A stretch of DNA of 57,934 nucleotides from Psychrobacter sp. PG1. GTDB lineage: Bacteria; Pseudomonadota; Gammaproteobacteria; Pseudomonadales; Moraxellaceae. Position 1 is the first letter of the stretch, and each line of letters starts with the position of its first letter. Positions 17,497-26,281 of the stretch are shown here, piece by piece. The stretch lies in the NCBI RefSeq assembly GCF_014897815.1, contig NZ_JABUZG010000024.1, positions 1-57,934 on the forward strand. The letters are read 5' to 3'. The notes beneath the pieces were generated by a model. It had not been told where the DNA came from. It saw nothing but the letters and a program-made list of their open reading frames with translations, and made no database searches. The translations under genes were made by a program, and so were the position numbers.

Positions 17497-18717
17497 ATGA
17501 GTAATTCCTTAGCCATCGAAAAAAAACTGCCTGTGACTGTGTTGTCCGGGTTTTTGGGCGCAGGTAAAACTACGCTACTCAATCATATTTTGAATAATCG
17601 TGAAGGTAGACGCATTGCCGTTATCGTAAATGATATGTCTGAGGTAAATATTGACGCAGCATTGGTTAGAGAAGGTGGAGCTGAGTTGTCCAGAACCGAT
17701 GAAAAACTCGTAGAAATGAGTAATGGCTGTATTTGCTGCACTTTACGAGAAGATTTATTGATAGAAGTGCGACGTCTGGCAGAAGATAATCGTTTTGATC
17801 AACTGGTTATCGAATCAACTGGCATTTCTGAACCATTACCTGTTGCGGAAACCTTTACTTTTGAAGATGATGATGGTTTTTCTCTCAGTGAGTTTGCCCG
17901 TCTAGACACCATGGTGACCGTCGTTGATGCCTTTAATTTTTTAAAGGACTATAGCTCTTATGACAGTATACAGTCTCGAGGCGAATCATTGGGTGAGGAG
18001 GACCAACGCACCGTGGTCGACTTATTGATTGATCAAATCGAATTTTGTGACGTCATTGTGTTGAATAAAATTGATTTGATTTCAGATGCTGAAAAAGAAA
18101 GATTGCTGGCAATTATTCACTCGTTAAATCCGCGGGCTAACATTGAAATTTCTCAATTTGGTCAAGTAGATTTAGATAAGTTATTGAACACAAATTTATT
18201 CGATTTTGATGAAGCCTCTGAAGCACCAGGTTGGCTAAAAGAGCTTAGAGGGGAGCATACACCTGAAACAGAAGAGTATGGCATCAGTAGTTTTGTTTAT
18301 CGTGCTAGACGCCCCTTTCATCCGCAGCGGTTTTACGATTTTATTAATACAGAGTGGAAAGGTGTGATTCGATCTAAAGGTTTTTTTTGGCTAGCATCTC
18401 ATCCCAAACTGGCAGGTTCTTGGTCACAAGCGGGTGCGATGGCTAGACATGGTCTAGCTGGATATTGGTGGGCAACCATTCCTGAAGAGCAATGGCCACA
18501 AGATCAGCAAAACCGTGACATCATAGAAAGTAATTGGCACGCGAGTACAGGCGATGCGCGTCAAGAGATTGTGCTAATAGGCATGGAGATGGATGAGTCA
18601 AATCTTATTGATAAGTTCAATAATTGCTTGCTTAATGATGAAGAAATGGCAGAAGGTCCTGAACATTGGAAATTGATGGATAATCCATTTATAGAGTGGA
18701 CTGACTTAATAGCTTAA
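17497..18717 (+). CDS. COG0523/CobW-family GTPase, probable zinc metallochaperone (ZigA type)
   Basis: 406-aa G3E-family P-loop GTPase. Walker [13 protein letters not shown] at residues about 17-28, the metal-binding GCICCTLRE (CxCC) at about 78, [10 protein letters not shown], the base-recognition NKID near 187, and a CobW_C domain ([19 protein letters not shown] onward). COG0523 proteins of this kind (ZigA, ZagA) move zinc to target enzymes during starvation. The ATG at 17497 has purine-rich AGAGAAGAGAGAG just upstream and is preferred over a TTG at 17476. It is divergent from folE2, whose product family is a recurrent genomic partner of COG0523 proteins. Whether the Zur-like site serves both directions is not shown. 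Confidence 0.9.
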   Translation: MSNSLAIEKKLPVTVLSGFLGAGKTTLLNHILNNREGRRIAVIVNDMSEVNIDAALVREGGAELSRTDEKLVEMSNGCICCTLREDLLIEVRRLAEDNRFDQLVIESTGISEPLPVAETFTFEDDDGFSLSEFARLDTMVTVVDAFNFLKDYSSYDSIQSRGESLGEEDQRTVVDLLIDQIEFCDVIVLNKIDLISDAEKERLLAIIHSLNPRANIEISQFGQVDLDKLLNTNLFDFDEASEAPGWLKELRGEHTPETEEYGISSFVYRARRPFHPQRFYDFINTEWKGVIRSKGFFWLASHPKLAGSWSQAGAMARHGLAGYWWATIPEEQWPQDQQNRDIIESNWHASTGDARQEIVLIGMEMDESNLIDKFNNCLLNDEEMAEGPEHWKLMDNPFIEWTDLIA

Positions 18718-18881
18718 TTTTTTAAGTCTTCGTAGTATTTAGACATGTTCAAGCAAGTCATGAACAAAGCGTTGGCATGGCAGGCAGATTTTTGCGTCCT
18801 TAATGAGTTTAAAAGGCGTATCAATTATTTCCTAAGGAAGCGTATGGGTTTATAATTAGACACGTAAATTTACATTAATCG
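18718..18881. other. Leader region before FMN riboswitch
   Basis: No gene seen. TATAAT lies at 18851-18856, a plausible -10 element about 30 bp upstream of the riboswitch fold; its -35 is not clear. Confidence 0.4.
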
Positions 18882-19042
18882 AACTTCGGGGCGGGGCGAA
18901 ATTCCCCACCGGCGGTATTTTTTCTTGGATGATATCATCCAGTTAAACAGCCCGCGAGCGCCTTGTTCCTTGTGAACAAGGGTCAGCAGATCTGGTGAGA
19001 TGCCAGAGCCGACGGTTACAGTCCGGATGATAGAAGATCGAC
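18882..19042 (+). ncRNA. FMN riboswitch (RFN element)
   Basis: The conserved RFN blocks are present in order: GGGGCGGGGCGAAATTCCCC, ACCGGCGGTA, a variable stem around GGATGATATCATCC, AGCCCGCGAGCG, GGTCAGCAGATCTGGTGAGA, and CCAGAGCCGACGGTTACAGT with CCGGATG. The closing strand GAAGATCGA pairs with TCGAACTTC. The element senses FMN. Downstream, ACCAAGCT (19041-19048) can pair with AGCTTGGT (19098-19105), a possible expression platform ahead of the riboflavin importer. Confidence 0.96.
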
Positions 19043-19156
19043 CAAGCTTTTAATGCGCTTAGTAATAGGGGCTTTATATATGCTTTTTTAAACGTGGAGC
19101 TTGGTACTATTTATTCTCATCACCCCTGTACATCTTATTGATTGGAGAAAATCAAG

Positions 19157-20086
19157 ATGGCAGGAACATTCTTTATCATGATCGCGTGTTTTACGTGGGC
19201 ATTGGATACTTTAATCCGCTATCCGTTGTTAGGCGCCGGTTATTCAACCTTACAAATCGTTCTTATCGAACACGTTACGTTGGTATTATTTGTCAGCCCC
19301 ATGTTGTGGCGTTACCGCCATGTTTATCGTCATATGTCGATCAGCGGATTTTCAAGCTTGTTTTTTATCGGTGGCATTGGCTCGGCTATGGGTACCTTAG
19401 CGTTTACCGAAGCTTTTTGTTACTTGAATCCTACTATCGTTATTTTGCTGCAAAAACTTCAGCCTATCGTTGCTATTTTGCTGGCCTATTGGTTACTAAA
19501 AGAGCATATTGAAGGGCGTTTTTTACAATGGGCGGCAGTCATTTTACTGGGCAGCTTTGTGATGATGTGGCCAGATCTACACGCATTGGGCAACGCTCAA
19601 TGGCACTATTCAAGCGATACAATAAGTCTCTTCAAAGGCTACGGTTACACGCTGATTGCGGTGATCGCATGGGGCGCTGCCACTGTATGCGGTAAGTATT
19701 TGTCCCATCAGAATATACCAGCAAATGCCATTATGTCGGGTCGATTTTTTGCTGCGCTGTTAGTGCTCTTGCCCATGGCCTTGACGCAGTCAAATGAGTT
19801 ATCCGTGATGACGTCGGTGGATCTGAGCCTTATCGTCGTCATGGCCTTACTGAGTGGCTTCATTGGTATGTGGTTTTACTACCAAGGCTTGAAAACCATC
19901 CCCGCGCAATTAGCTACCTTGGCCGAATTGTCTTTTCCCGTCTTCGCAGCCGTGATCAACTGGGTCTTCCTCGATATGGGGTTAACTGGCTACCAAATCA
20001 TTGGTGGCATGATGCTGATACTTGGCAACATCGGCCTGCGCATGAAAAAAACGAGAAGAAATGACCTAAGCCCTGTGATGCAATAA
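19157..20086 (+). CDS. ribN: RibN-like riboflavin importer (EamA/DMT family)
   Basis: 309-aa inner-membrane protein with about ten hydrophobic segments forming two EamA halves. Characteristic stretches are FIGGIGSAMGTLAFTEAFCY, LLQKLQPIVAILLAYWLLKE and the second-half LAELSFPVFAAVINW. Its only apparent control is the FMN riboswitch 115 bp upstream, which matches RibN-type riboflavin transporters of proteobacteria. The ATG at 19157 has GGAGA 8 nt upstream and is preferred over the TTG at 19142. The substrate assignment rests mainly on the riboswitch. Confidence 0.88.
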   Translation: MAGTFFIMIACFTWALDTLIRYPLLGAGYSTLQIVLIEHVTLVLFVSPMLWRYRHVYRHMSISGFSSLFFIGGIGSAMGTLAFTEAFCYLNPTIVILLQKLQPIVAILLAYWLLKEHIEGRFLQWAAVILLGSFVMMWPDLHALGNAQWHYSSDTISLFKGYGYTLIAVIAWGAATVCGKYLSHQNIPANAIMSGRFFAALLVLLPMALTQSNELSVMTSVDLSLIVVMALLSGFIGMWFYYQGLKTIPAQLATLAELSFPVFAAVINWVFLDMGLTGYQIIGGMMLILGNIGLRMKKTRRNDLSPVMQ

Positions 20087-20110
20087 AAACTGCGACATAT
20101 GAGCCACGTA

Positions 20111-20148
20111 CAGCACAAAAAACTAGGTTGACTGATTTTTTTGTGCTG
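20111..20148. terminator. Terminator after ribN
   Basis: CAGCACAAAAAA (20111-20122) pairs with TTTTTTGTGCTG (20137-20148), ending the riboflavin importer unit 25 bp after its stop. Confidence 0.75.
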
Positions 20149-20150
20149 TT

Positions 20151-20502
20151 TAGCTATGCTAAACAAACCGTAGAGGTATACTTGGTAAACTAACGATTCG
20201 ATGAGAGGTTTATTATGATTAAGAGAATCATGATTTATAGTTACAAATCAATAAAATAAATATATACGAGAGAAAATAATCCTAGGCACTTTCTTCAGCC
20301 TACTTTGACGTGATTTTATTTGCAACCGTGCATATGCAGTCCCTGGATTGCTATAATCTAGTGTTATAACCCTTGTAAATATCTGATTAACTGTCATAAA
20401 ATAGCGTTCTTTGTGTTTATGTTAGAATATTTTGCTAGAAAACATCTGTTCTCTCTATGAATGTTACCTGTGTAAAAATATCTGGTGACAGATGATAATC
20501 CC
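20151..20502. other. Intergenic promoter region of DUF2946 copy 1
   Basis: No gene recognised. TATAAT occurs at 20351-20356, followed by GTTATAAC, an 8-bp palindrome reminiscent of half a Zur site but too short to call. Confidence 0.4.
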
Positions 20503-21078
20503 ATGCTTATTAAGTGGCGAACGCTCACTCTACGACACTCATCACCAGTAACGTTATGGTTTGGCATGCTGCTTGCGTGCTTTGCCTGGATCATGCATGT
20601 CTCAATGTTGCTGACGCCTCTATGGGATGATAATGCCCATTTAGGTCACGGCATTTGTATTCAGCTTGCACCTGTTGTATCAACCGCTAAGCAGTATGAG
20701 CAAATACAGGCTGATATTACTTATACCGCACACAATATGCCTGATGATAGCGCAGCTTATCATCTGCACCATCATACCGTTTCGAATTCCTTATCATCGA
20801 CTTCAACAGTAAATACCCACACAGAACTGTCGTCAAAACAATTACATAGCAAGCATCACGCTGAAAGCTCTGATCCAGATACTGTAAAACATTCTAGCTG
20901 TGATATTTGTCTTTCTATGACGGCGGTGCTTACACCAAAAGTGTTTGCACACACTGACTCTGCTTTGTTTGAGTTGCCCGCCGTATTAGTCGCGTTTTTA
21001 TATCACTCAACCACTCACTATCCTAGTCATTTTCTACGGCCTCTCACCCGCGCTCCCCCTCAAGTCATATTTCAATAA
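20503..21078 (+). CDS. DUF2946-family membrane protein, copy 1
   Basis: 191-aa protein with one N-terminal hydrophobic segment (PVTLWFGMLLACFAWIMHVS) and a DUF2946-type body: GHGICIQLAP, a His-rich middle (YHLHHHT, SKHHAES) and the Cys pair CDICLSM. DUF2946 genes are commonly found beside TonB copper receptors and PepSY genes, and the Cys/His/Met content fits copper binding; the biochemical role is unknown. The ATG at 20503 matches the start of the paralogue at 50951; a GTG at 20485 would add six residues. It is followed by a TauE/SafE-like gene 245 bp on, in the same order as the 51-55 kb locus, but without the TonB gene between. Confidence 0.8.
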   Translation: MLIKWRTLTLRHSSPVTLWFGMLLACFAWIMHVSMLLTPLWDDNAHLGHGICIQLAPVVSTAKQYEQIQADITYTAHNMPDDSAAYHLHHHTVSNSLSSTSTVNTHTELSSKQLHSKHHAESSDPDTVKHSSCDICLSMTAVLTPKVFAHTDSALFELPAVLVAFLYHSTTHYPSHFLRPLTRAPPQVIFQ

Positions 21079-21323
21079 CCTTAAACATTCATAGTTCAAT
21101 ACTTTATTGGTGCATTGATAACTTGCTATCAATCAATAAGCTTACTTATTGCTTTGATTGATTGGCTTGTACTCGTTTGCCCAAAATATTGGGCTTGAAA
21201 TGCTATTTATTTATATCAGTACCTATTCAGTAAGTATCTCATCTAAGCTCGTAAGTGGCTTGGATTGTATGTTGTTGCAAAAAACTGAATAACTGATTCA
21301 ATTATGTTTTAGGAGTCATGTTT

Positions 21324-22097
21324 ATGACTATGGCATTGTTAACAGCAGCGTTGTTAATGGGATTTTTTGGTTCACCGCATTGCTTGGGTATGTGTGGTGG
21401 GATTGTCGCAGCATTTGGGCTGTCTATGAAAGACGTTAGCCCAGCAAAAAAGCGCGGTCTTATAGCCACTTATCATTTAGGTCGATTACTCAGTTATGCG
21501 CTATTAGGATTGGTCGCTGGTCTGATTGGTACGGCTGTATTAGCCCCACTGATGGTTGGTAATAGTACGCCTCGCATCTTACTGGGGCTGGTTTTGGTGT
21601 TTGTAGGACTGACGATGCTCGGTCTACCTTTTTTGAACAAGCTTGAGCGATTTGGTATGCGCTTATGGCAAGCACTAGCACCGCTACGCACAAAAGTGTT
21701 TCCCTTAAATACGGTTCCTCGCGCACTAGCAGCGGGTTTGCTCTGGGGCTTTTTACCATGCGGTCTTGTATATGGTGCATTACTCATTGCCGTTGTAGGT
21801 CATGATCCCCTAACAGGCGCTGTTTTGATATTTGCTTTCGGGCTTGGGACTATTCCTATGCTGGTTGCTACTCATGAAACAGTCAATTGGGTACGCCATC
21901 ATATTGGGCGTCTACGTCTACGGCAATTGAATGGTGCGATTATGATGATATCGGGATTGGCCGTTGTCGCTGTACCAATGGTCATGGCAAATATGCATGG
22001 ACATATGGATCATGGGCAAATGAATCATGAACAAATGAATCACGAGCAAATGAATCACGAGCAAATGAATCACGACCAAATGAATCACGACCACTGA
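21324..22097 (+). CDS. TauE/SafE-like membrane protein with Met/His tail, copy 1
   Basis: 257-aa polytopic membrane protein. The N-terminal motif MGFFGSPHCLGMCGG, with a Cys-x3-Cys and His in the first helix, is typical of the UreH/SafE-like branch tied to heavy-metal and cytochrome oxidase maturation genes rather than sulfite export. A second conserved block is GLLWGFLPCGLVYGALLIA. The C-terminus is a tandem MNHEQ/MNHDQ repeat, a Met/His-rich tail suited to Cu(I)/Cu(II) binding. ATG 21324 has AGGAG 8 nt upstream and aligns with the paralogue. Copper handling is an inference from motif and neighbours. Confidence 0.78.
   Translation: MTMALLTAALLMGFFGSPHCLGMCGGIVAAFGLSMKDVSPAKKRGLIATYHLGRLLSYALLGLVAGLIGTAVLAPLMVGNSTPRILLGLVLVFVGLTMLGLPFLNKLERFGMRLWQALAPLRTKVFPLNTVPRALAAGLLWGFLPCGLVYGALLIAVVGHDPLTGAVLIFAFGLGTIPMLVATHETVNWVRHHIGRLRLRQLNGAIMMISGLAVVAVPMVMANMHGHMDHGQMNHEQMNHEQMNHEQMNHDQMNHDH
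22020..22094 (+). repeat. Five 15-bp coding repeats (MNHEQ tail, copy 1)
   Basis: Five consecutive 15-bp units of the form ATGAATCAYGAVCAM encode MNHEQ or MNHDQ/H at the C-terminal end of the TauE/SafE-like protein. Confidence 0.95.
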
Positions 22098-22217
22098 AAA
22101 CTAAATAGTCTGACTCTGCTTCTAGCGCTTGTCATCATTTAGATAGCGAGACTTAAAATGATGCGTGTCGCTTTAAAAGCAGAGCCATATAGCCAATTAT
22201 TATTTAAGGATCTACTA

Positions 22218-23702
22218 ATGAGTAGACAAAGTCAGAAACCAAAAAATTCTCAGCATTACTTTACTGTATGGCGTTGGCATTTTTATTCAGGGATTTTTAT
22301 TGCCCCTTTTTTAATCATTCTTGCTTGTTCTGCGCTCGGCATGCTATTGATGTCGAATACGACGGGCCGAGATTACGATCGCTTGACGGTTACGCCACAA
22401 ACCACGGTACAAGCGCCTGTTTCCACTCAAGCCAAAGCGGCGCTTGAAAGCACGCCTGGTAGTACACTTGTCAAATACATCGCGCCACGAGAGCCTGATA
22501 CCGTTGCGCTGTTTCAAGTAAGATCAGACAGTCAAGATAATATGGTGGCTATTGATCCTTATACGGCAGACATCGTCAAAAGCATTCCGACGCAAAGTAA
22601 TTTATATCACACTTTTGATGCCATTCATGGAGAACTGCTTTTAGGAACGGTCGGGGATTATATCCAAGAAACCACGGCGGCGTTGACCATTCTAATGATC
22701 CTAACGGGTTGGTATTTGTGGTGGCAAAAACGCAAATCGGTCAAAGCCATGCTAGTCCCTGATGGGGATACGAGCTTGAAACAAAAACGCTCGTTCTTTC
22801 GTACGATTCACGCCACATTAGGAAGTTGGATATCGATTGTCTTACTGTTTTTTTGTATTTCTGGTATGGCATGGGCAGGTATTTGGGGTGGCAAAGTGGT
22901 ACAGGCATGGAGTCAATTTCCTGCGGGCAAATGGGGCGTAGCTCCTGTACCTATTTCAATCAATCCCGATGATCCTCATGCGGGTATGGACATGAGCGAA
23001 GCAACCCCTCATGTTCATGGCTCAAGCAGCACGCCAACACATGGTAGCGTCTTAAATACAGGGAAAACTAAGGAAGTGCCTTGGGTACTTGAGCTAACAC
23101 CCATGCCAATTTCTGGCACGACCAAAGGTAAGGATGGTATTGCACCCAATATACCTATTAACGTAGATACGGTAAATCAGTATGCACATGAGATAGGGTT
23201 TGTAGGCCGTTACCACATGAATGTACCGCAAGATAGTACAGGCGTTTGGACACTCAGCCAAGATTCCATGAGCCATGATATGCACAGTCCCACAGCTGAC
23301 CGTACTGTACATATCGACCGTTACTCGGGTAAAGTATTGGCAGATATTCGCTATGATGACTACAACGCGTTTGGGAAGTTTATGGCAGCAGGTATTGCCC
23401 TACATATGGGAACGCTTGGGTGGTGGAGCATACTCGCTAACGTACTGTTTTGCCTAGCAGTCATCGGTATCTGCATCAGTGGTTATGTGATGTGGTGGCA
23501 ACGTAGGCCTAATACTCAGGAGGTTATCGGGTTAAACCCACCAGCACGCGGTATTAAGAGATCGATACCAACATGGTTAGCGATTATTCTTATTGTCGTA
23601 GCAATAATCTTTCCCACAGCAATCATCGCCATCATCGTTATAGCGTTGTTAGATTTTTTGGTTATTTCGCGTTTTTCTGTTTTAGAGAAATTATTGAAAT
23701 AA
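22218..23702 (+). CDS. PepSY-associated TM domain protein (PiuB-like)
   Basis: 494-aa inner-membrane protein with four main hydrophobic helices: WHFYSGIFIAPFLIILACSA, TAALTILMILTGWYLWW, IVLLFFCISGMAWAGIWGG and a pair near the end (VLFCLAVIGICISGYVMWW). HATLGSWISI and conserved His residues suggest haem binding, as in PepSY/FecR-linked ferric or cupric reductase-like proteins. A Met/His-rich periplasmic insert (DDPHAGMDMSEATPHVHG) lies at about residues 253-275. The start at 22218 is preceded by AAGGA; an ATG at 22158 has none. It follows the TauE/SafE-like gene by 120 bp. A role in reducing or moving copper or iron is inferred. Confidence 0.82.
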   Translation: MSRQSQKPKNSQHYFTVWRWHFYSGIFIAPFLIILACSALGMLLMSNTTGRDYDRLTVTPQTTVQAPVSTQAKAALESTPGSTLVKYIAPREPDTVALFQVRSDSQDNMVAIDPYTADIVKSIPTQSNLYHTFDAIHGELLLGTVGDYIQETTAALTILMILTGWYLWWQKRKSVKAMLVPDGDTSLKQKRSFFRTIHATLGSWISIVLLFFCISGMAWAGIWGGKVVQAWSQFPAGKWGVAPVPISINPDDPHAGMDMSEATPHVHGSSSTPTHGSVLNTGKTKEVPWVLELTPMPISGTTKGKDGIAPNIPINVDTVNQYAHEIGFVGRYHMNVPQDSTGVWTLSQDSMSHDMHSPTADRTVHIDRYSGKVLADIRYDDYNAFGKFMAAGIALHMGTLGWWSILANVLFCLAVIGICISGYVMWWQRRPNTQEVIGLNPPARGIKRSIPTWLAIILIVVAIIFPTAIIAIIVIALLDFLVISRFSVLEKLLK

Positions 23703-23721
23703 AGTTTTATCGAAAGTAAAG

Positions 23722-23763
23722 TTATAATAATTGCGATAGTTTAAACTATCGCAATTATTATAA
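23722..23763. terminator. 42-bp perfect palindrome, terminator after PepSY gene
   Basis: Perfectly self-complementary over 42 bp with centre AGTTTAAACT, 20 bp after the PepSY stop. It is AT-rich and bidirectional. Confidence 0.65.
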
Positions 23764-24096
23764 TAGCTTTGATTTTATAAGAAGTGTATTAAATAAAATA
23801 ACTATCTATATGAATACTTAGCAGACTGTCATTACCATCAAATCTGTAAGATGAAACTTAGGGAGTCAAGTCCATAAATATTAACTTGGAAGACTATCGT
23901 TTTGAAAAAATTCTGATTTGCTGTTTACTTCCATCCAAATATGAAAATATCAAAAAAATGTTAATTAATTAATAGACTACTTAAAATATTCTATTGTAAA
24001 AAAAACCGCTCATATTAGATCATTGAGTTGATCGTATTCATTACGGCTTATTCGAATACTTTATTTCTGTCATAACAGACTTGATCAATATAATTT
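23764..24096. other. AT-rich intergenic stretch
   Basis: No gene, repeat or RNA recognised between the PepSY terminator and the 3' end of the Fic gene. Confidence 0.6.
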
Positions 24097-25152
24097 TTAT
24101 GATAAGACCAACTCATAACTCGTACTACGTCCTGATGCTACAGATTTTTGCATCATATCCTTCTCTATCAAATCATTAATATCTCGTAGTGCCATGTCTA
24201 TAGAACACTTAGTCATGGTCGCCCATTTTTTAGTAGTGAGCTTGCCATACAAATTAGTCAGCAAAGTATTTAGCATTTTTACTTGCCTATCATTCAAAGC
24301 GTGCTGTCGATGCGTTTGCCAAAAGCCTGACTTACTAATAGTTTTATCCGTGGTTTCTTGAGCAGCAATGAGTGCTTGCTCTAATGTTTGTAAAAACCAG
24401 ACCAACCAATCCGAGATATCAGTATCACCCTTTTGCGTGCGCTCTAGTATTTTATAATAATCATTACGCTGTTTAAGAATTTGCGCTGACATACTATAAA
24501 AGCGCTGGGCACTGTTATCGTTTTTTGCCAGCATTCGTTCTGTGATTGCTCGTGTTAGTCGTCCATTTCCATCATCAAATGGATGCAAAGTCACAAACCA
24601 TAAATGAGCAATACCTGCTTTAATGACTAAATCTATAGCATCTTGCTCATTTGACGAAGTATTAAACCACAATAAGAATCTGTCTAACTCATCTGGCAAC
24701 CTATCCGCACTCGGGGCAACAAAATGAACCCGCTCGCGACCATACCCACCAGACACTACTTGCATTGGCCCTTTACTATCATCACGGACGCTACCTGCTT
24801 CAATGCGATAAAGCCCACTATATCCATTTGGAAATAATGCGCGATGCCATCCGAGTAAGTCATCTAATAATAGTGGCTGTTGATAATGATAGGTGGCCCT
24901 TAGCATCATCTCTACCACGGCATCGATTTCACGAGTAGTGGTTGGCATACTGGCATTATCTAACCCTAAATGCCGCGCAACTGAGGAACGAACTTGCTCA
25001 TTATTTAGCGTCTCACCTTCTATTTCAGAAGTTTTGACAATCTCTAAAGTCACCGCATCTAATTGCGCCTCAACATTTAACTCAAACCCTAGCGTTAGCA
25101 GTTTTCCTAATAAACGGCCTTGTAAAATTCGTACACGACTAACCAATGGCAA
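24097..25152 (-). CDS. Fic-family protein (AMPylase-type), start codon uncertain
   Basis: 351-aa Fic protein. The catalytic loop HPFDDGNGRLTRAI (HPFx[D/E]GNGR) is intact near residue 187. An N-terminal TSEIEGE fits the [S/T]xxxE[G/N] inhibitory helix, placing it in the class II, self-inhibited group; a C-terminal winged-helix-like part follows (KLTTKKWATMTKCSIDMALRDINDL). Family members begin about 20 residues earlier. That homologous N-terminus (ITYIHEHSNWIEWQWSDKAL) is present in frame up to 25211, but the expected ATG there reads ATT. Translation may start at the TTG at 25152 or at an ATT, or the gene may be weakened. Solitary; no partner antitoxin seen. Confidence 0.8.
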   Translation of the reverse strand: MPLVSRVRILQGRLLGKLLTLGFELNVEAQLDAVTLEIVKTSEIEGETLNNEQVRSSVARHLGLDNASMPTTTREIDAVVEMMLRATYHYQQPLLLDDLLGWHRALFPNGYSGLYRIEAGSVRDDSKGPMQVVSGGYGRERVHFVAPSADRLPDELDRFLLWFNTSSNEQDAIDLVIKAGIAHLWFVTLHPFDDGNGRLTRAITERMLAKNDNSAQRFYSMSAQILKQRNDYYKILERTQKGDTDISDWLVWFLQTLEQALIAAQETTDKTISKSGFWQTHRQHALNDRQVKMLNTLLTNLYGKLTTKKWATMTKCSIDMALRDINDLIEKDMMQKSVASGRSTSYELVLS

Positions 25153-25467
25153 TAGTGCTTTGTCCGACCATTGCCACTCAATCCAATTTGAATGCTCATG
25201 AATATAAGTAATAGAAACAATACCTAGAAATTTTAAAACCAGAAAATCGGCTTTAACAATCGAAACATTAAAGATAGATTTTTAATAAAATTACGCGGCT
25301 TTTTGCTCTAAGCAGTGATTGAGTGGAGGTAAAAACACTATAAAAATATAGTGCCCAAATACGAGTTAAATTTTATTCGATTACAATTTACATCACGATT
25401 ATTTAATCTTATAATGCCTATAGGCCATAAATATCAATGTATGTAAGATATTGTCATAATATGTACT

Positions 25468-25526
25468 TTGGTTGAGCGACTTTGACATGGTAGAGGTCAG
25501 CAGTTCGAGTCTGCTTATGCCTACCA
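25468..25526 (+). tRNA. tRNA-Val(GAC) 3' remnant, likely attachment-site scar
   Basis: From 25482, TTGACAT is a tRNA-Val anticodon loop with GAC, followed by GGTAG, variable AGGTC, T-stem AGCAG, loop TTCGAGT, CTGCT, acceptor TATGCCT and ACCA. The 5' acceptor half is missing; a short D-arm-like TTGGTTGAGCG precedes it. It is thus not a functional tRNA but a 3'-end copy, the usual product of integrase-driven insertion at a tRNA gene. Confidence 0.8.
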
Positions 25527-25537
25527 AATATTTAGAA

Positions 25538-25567
25538 AGCCCCAATCTCACGATTGGGGCTTTTTTT
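25538..25567 (+). terminator. Terminator behind the tRNA remnant
   Basis: The stem AGCCCCAATC / GATTGGGGCT with a 4-nt loop is followed by T7. This is probably the native tRNA terminator carried along with the 3' fragment. Confidence 0.9.
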
Positions 25568-25575
25568 GTCCGTAA

Positions 25576-25797
25576 AATATGGGCTTTCCACCCAATAAAA
25601 AGATCACCATGAATAGTATTATATTTTGCAGTAGCGTCATGACGGAACCGCCCTTGACCCATGTAAGCAATCCAACGCCCCACTATTCCCCAGTTGCTCG
25701 GTGGAATATTAAATAAATACTTCCTGAGTAATGATCATAAGTCCATTACAGCGGTAGCGCCAATACCGATTAATATTATAAAAACGACGTTATCCAT
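25576..25797 (-). pseudogene. Truncated DUF2938-family membrane protein gene
   Basis: Minus-strand reading from ATG 25797 gives the N-terminal part of a DUF2938 protein: VVFIILIGIGATAVMDL, then TGA (25735-25737) where a Trp codon is expected, then SLLRKYLFNIPPSNWGIVGR and FRHDATAKY...GDLFIGW. Homology stops after about 74 codons, directly at the tRNA-Val remnant and its terminator. So the gene has a nonsense codon and has lost its 3' half. It is divergent from a MerR regulator, the usual partner arrangement. Function of DUF2938 is unknown. Confidence 0.75.
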
Positions 25798-25834
25798 GAT
25801 GACTCTCTTACTGGTTTCAATATCAATGTGATGA

Positions 25835-26281
25835 TTGCATACAATTTTAAGTCCAGAGGGCATTATAGATATTTCGCAGGTTACTAAACAGTCTGGTCTT
25901 CCTACTTCAACGTTACGATTTTATGAGAAAAAATGCCTAATTCGCTCTGTTGGTCGGCAAGGTATCCGCCGAGTTTTCAGCAAAGATATATTAGAGCTTA
26001 TGTCCTTGATTGCTTTAGGACGTGTTGCAGGATTTTCATTGGATGAGATTGCTGGGATATTAGGGTCTGAAAAAACTCTAGATGTTGATCGATATTTGTT
26101 GCTGAACAAAGCCTCTGAACTGGATGAAATGATTCAAAAATTAGTCGCTATCCGTGATGGGATGAAACATGCGGCAACTTACACAGCGCCTAGCCACTTG
26201 GAGTGTCCGAGGTTTCGACGTCTAATGAATCTAGCAGCACTGGCGCTATTAAAGGTAACACCTTGCATTAATAAGCAATAG
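25835..26281 (+). CDS. MerR-family transcriptional regulator
   Basis: 148-aa regulator with an N-terminal MerR helix-turn-helix: IDISQVTKQSGLPTSTLRFYEKKCLI, RRVFSKDILELMSLIALGRVAGFSLDEIAGIL (residues about 11-75), then a helical dimerisation region and a short C-terminus containing ECPRFRRLMNLA. The only upstream start in frame is a TTG at 25835, directly after a stop, so the exact start is unsure. It is divergent from the broken DUF2938 gene, so its probable target is lost. No metal-binding Cys cluster typical of CueR/ZntR is evident; the ligand is unknown. Confidence 0.82.
   Translation: MHTILSPEGIIDISQVTKQSGLPTSTLRFYEKKCLIRSVGRQGIRRVFSKDILELMSLIALGRVAGFSLDEIAGILGSEKTLDVDRYLLLNKASELDEMIQKLVAIRDGMKHAATYTAPSHLECPRFRRLMNLAALALLKVTPCINKQ

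Noticed and set aside
22020..22094. Tandem array resembling a CRISPR-like repeat
   Set aside because: Repeats are contiguous without spacers and in frame with the SafE-like gene, coding for MNHEQ; same for 55155-55259.
25399..25683. 94-aa minus-strand open frame containing SRLELLTSTMSKS
   Set aside because: It is antisense to the tRNA-Val remnant and its terminator, joined by chance to the in-frame tail of the broken DUF2938 gene; not a real protein.
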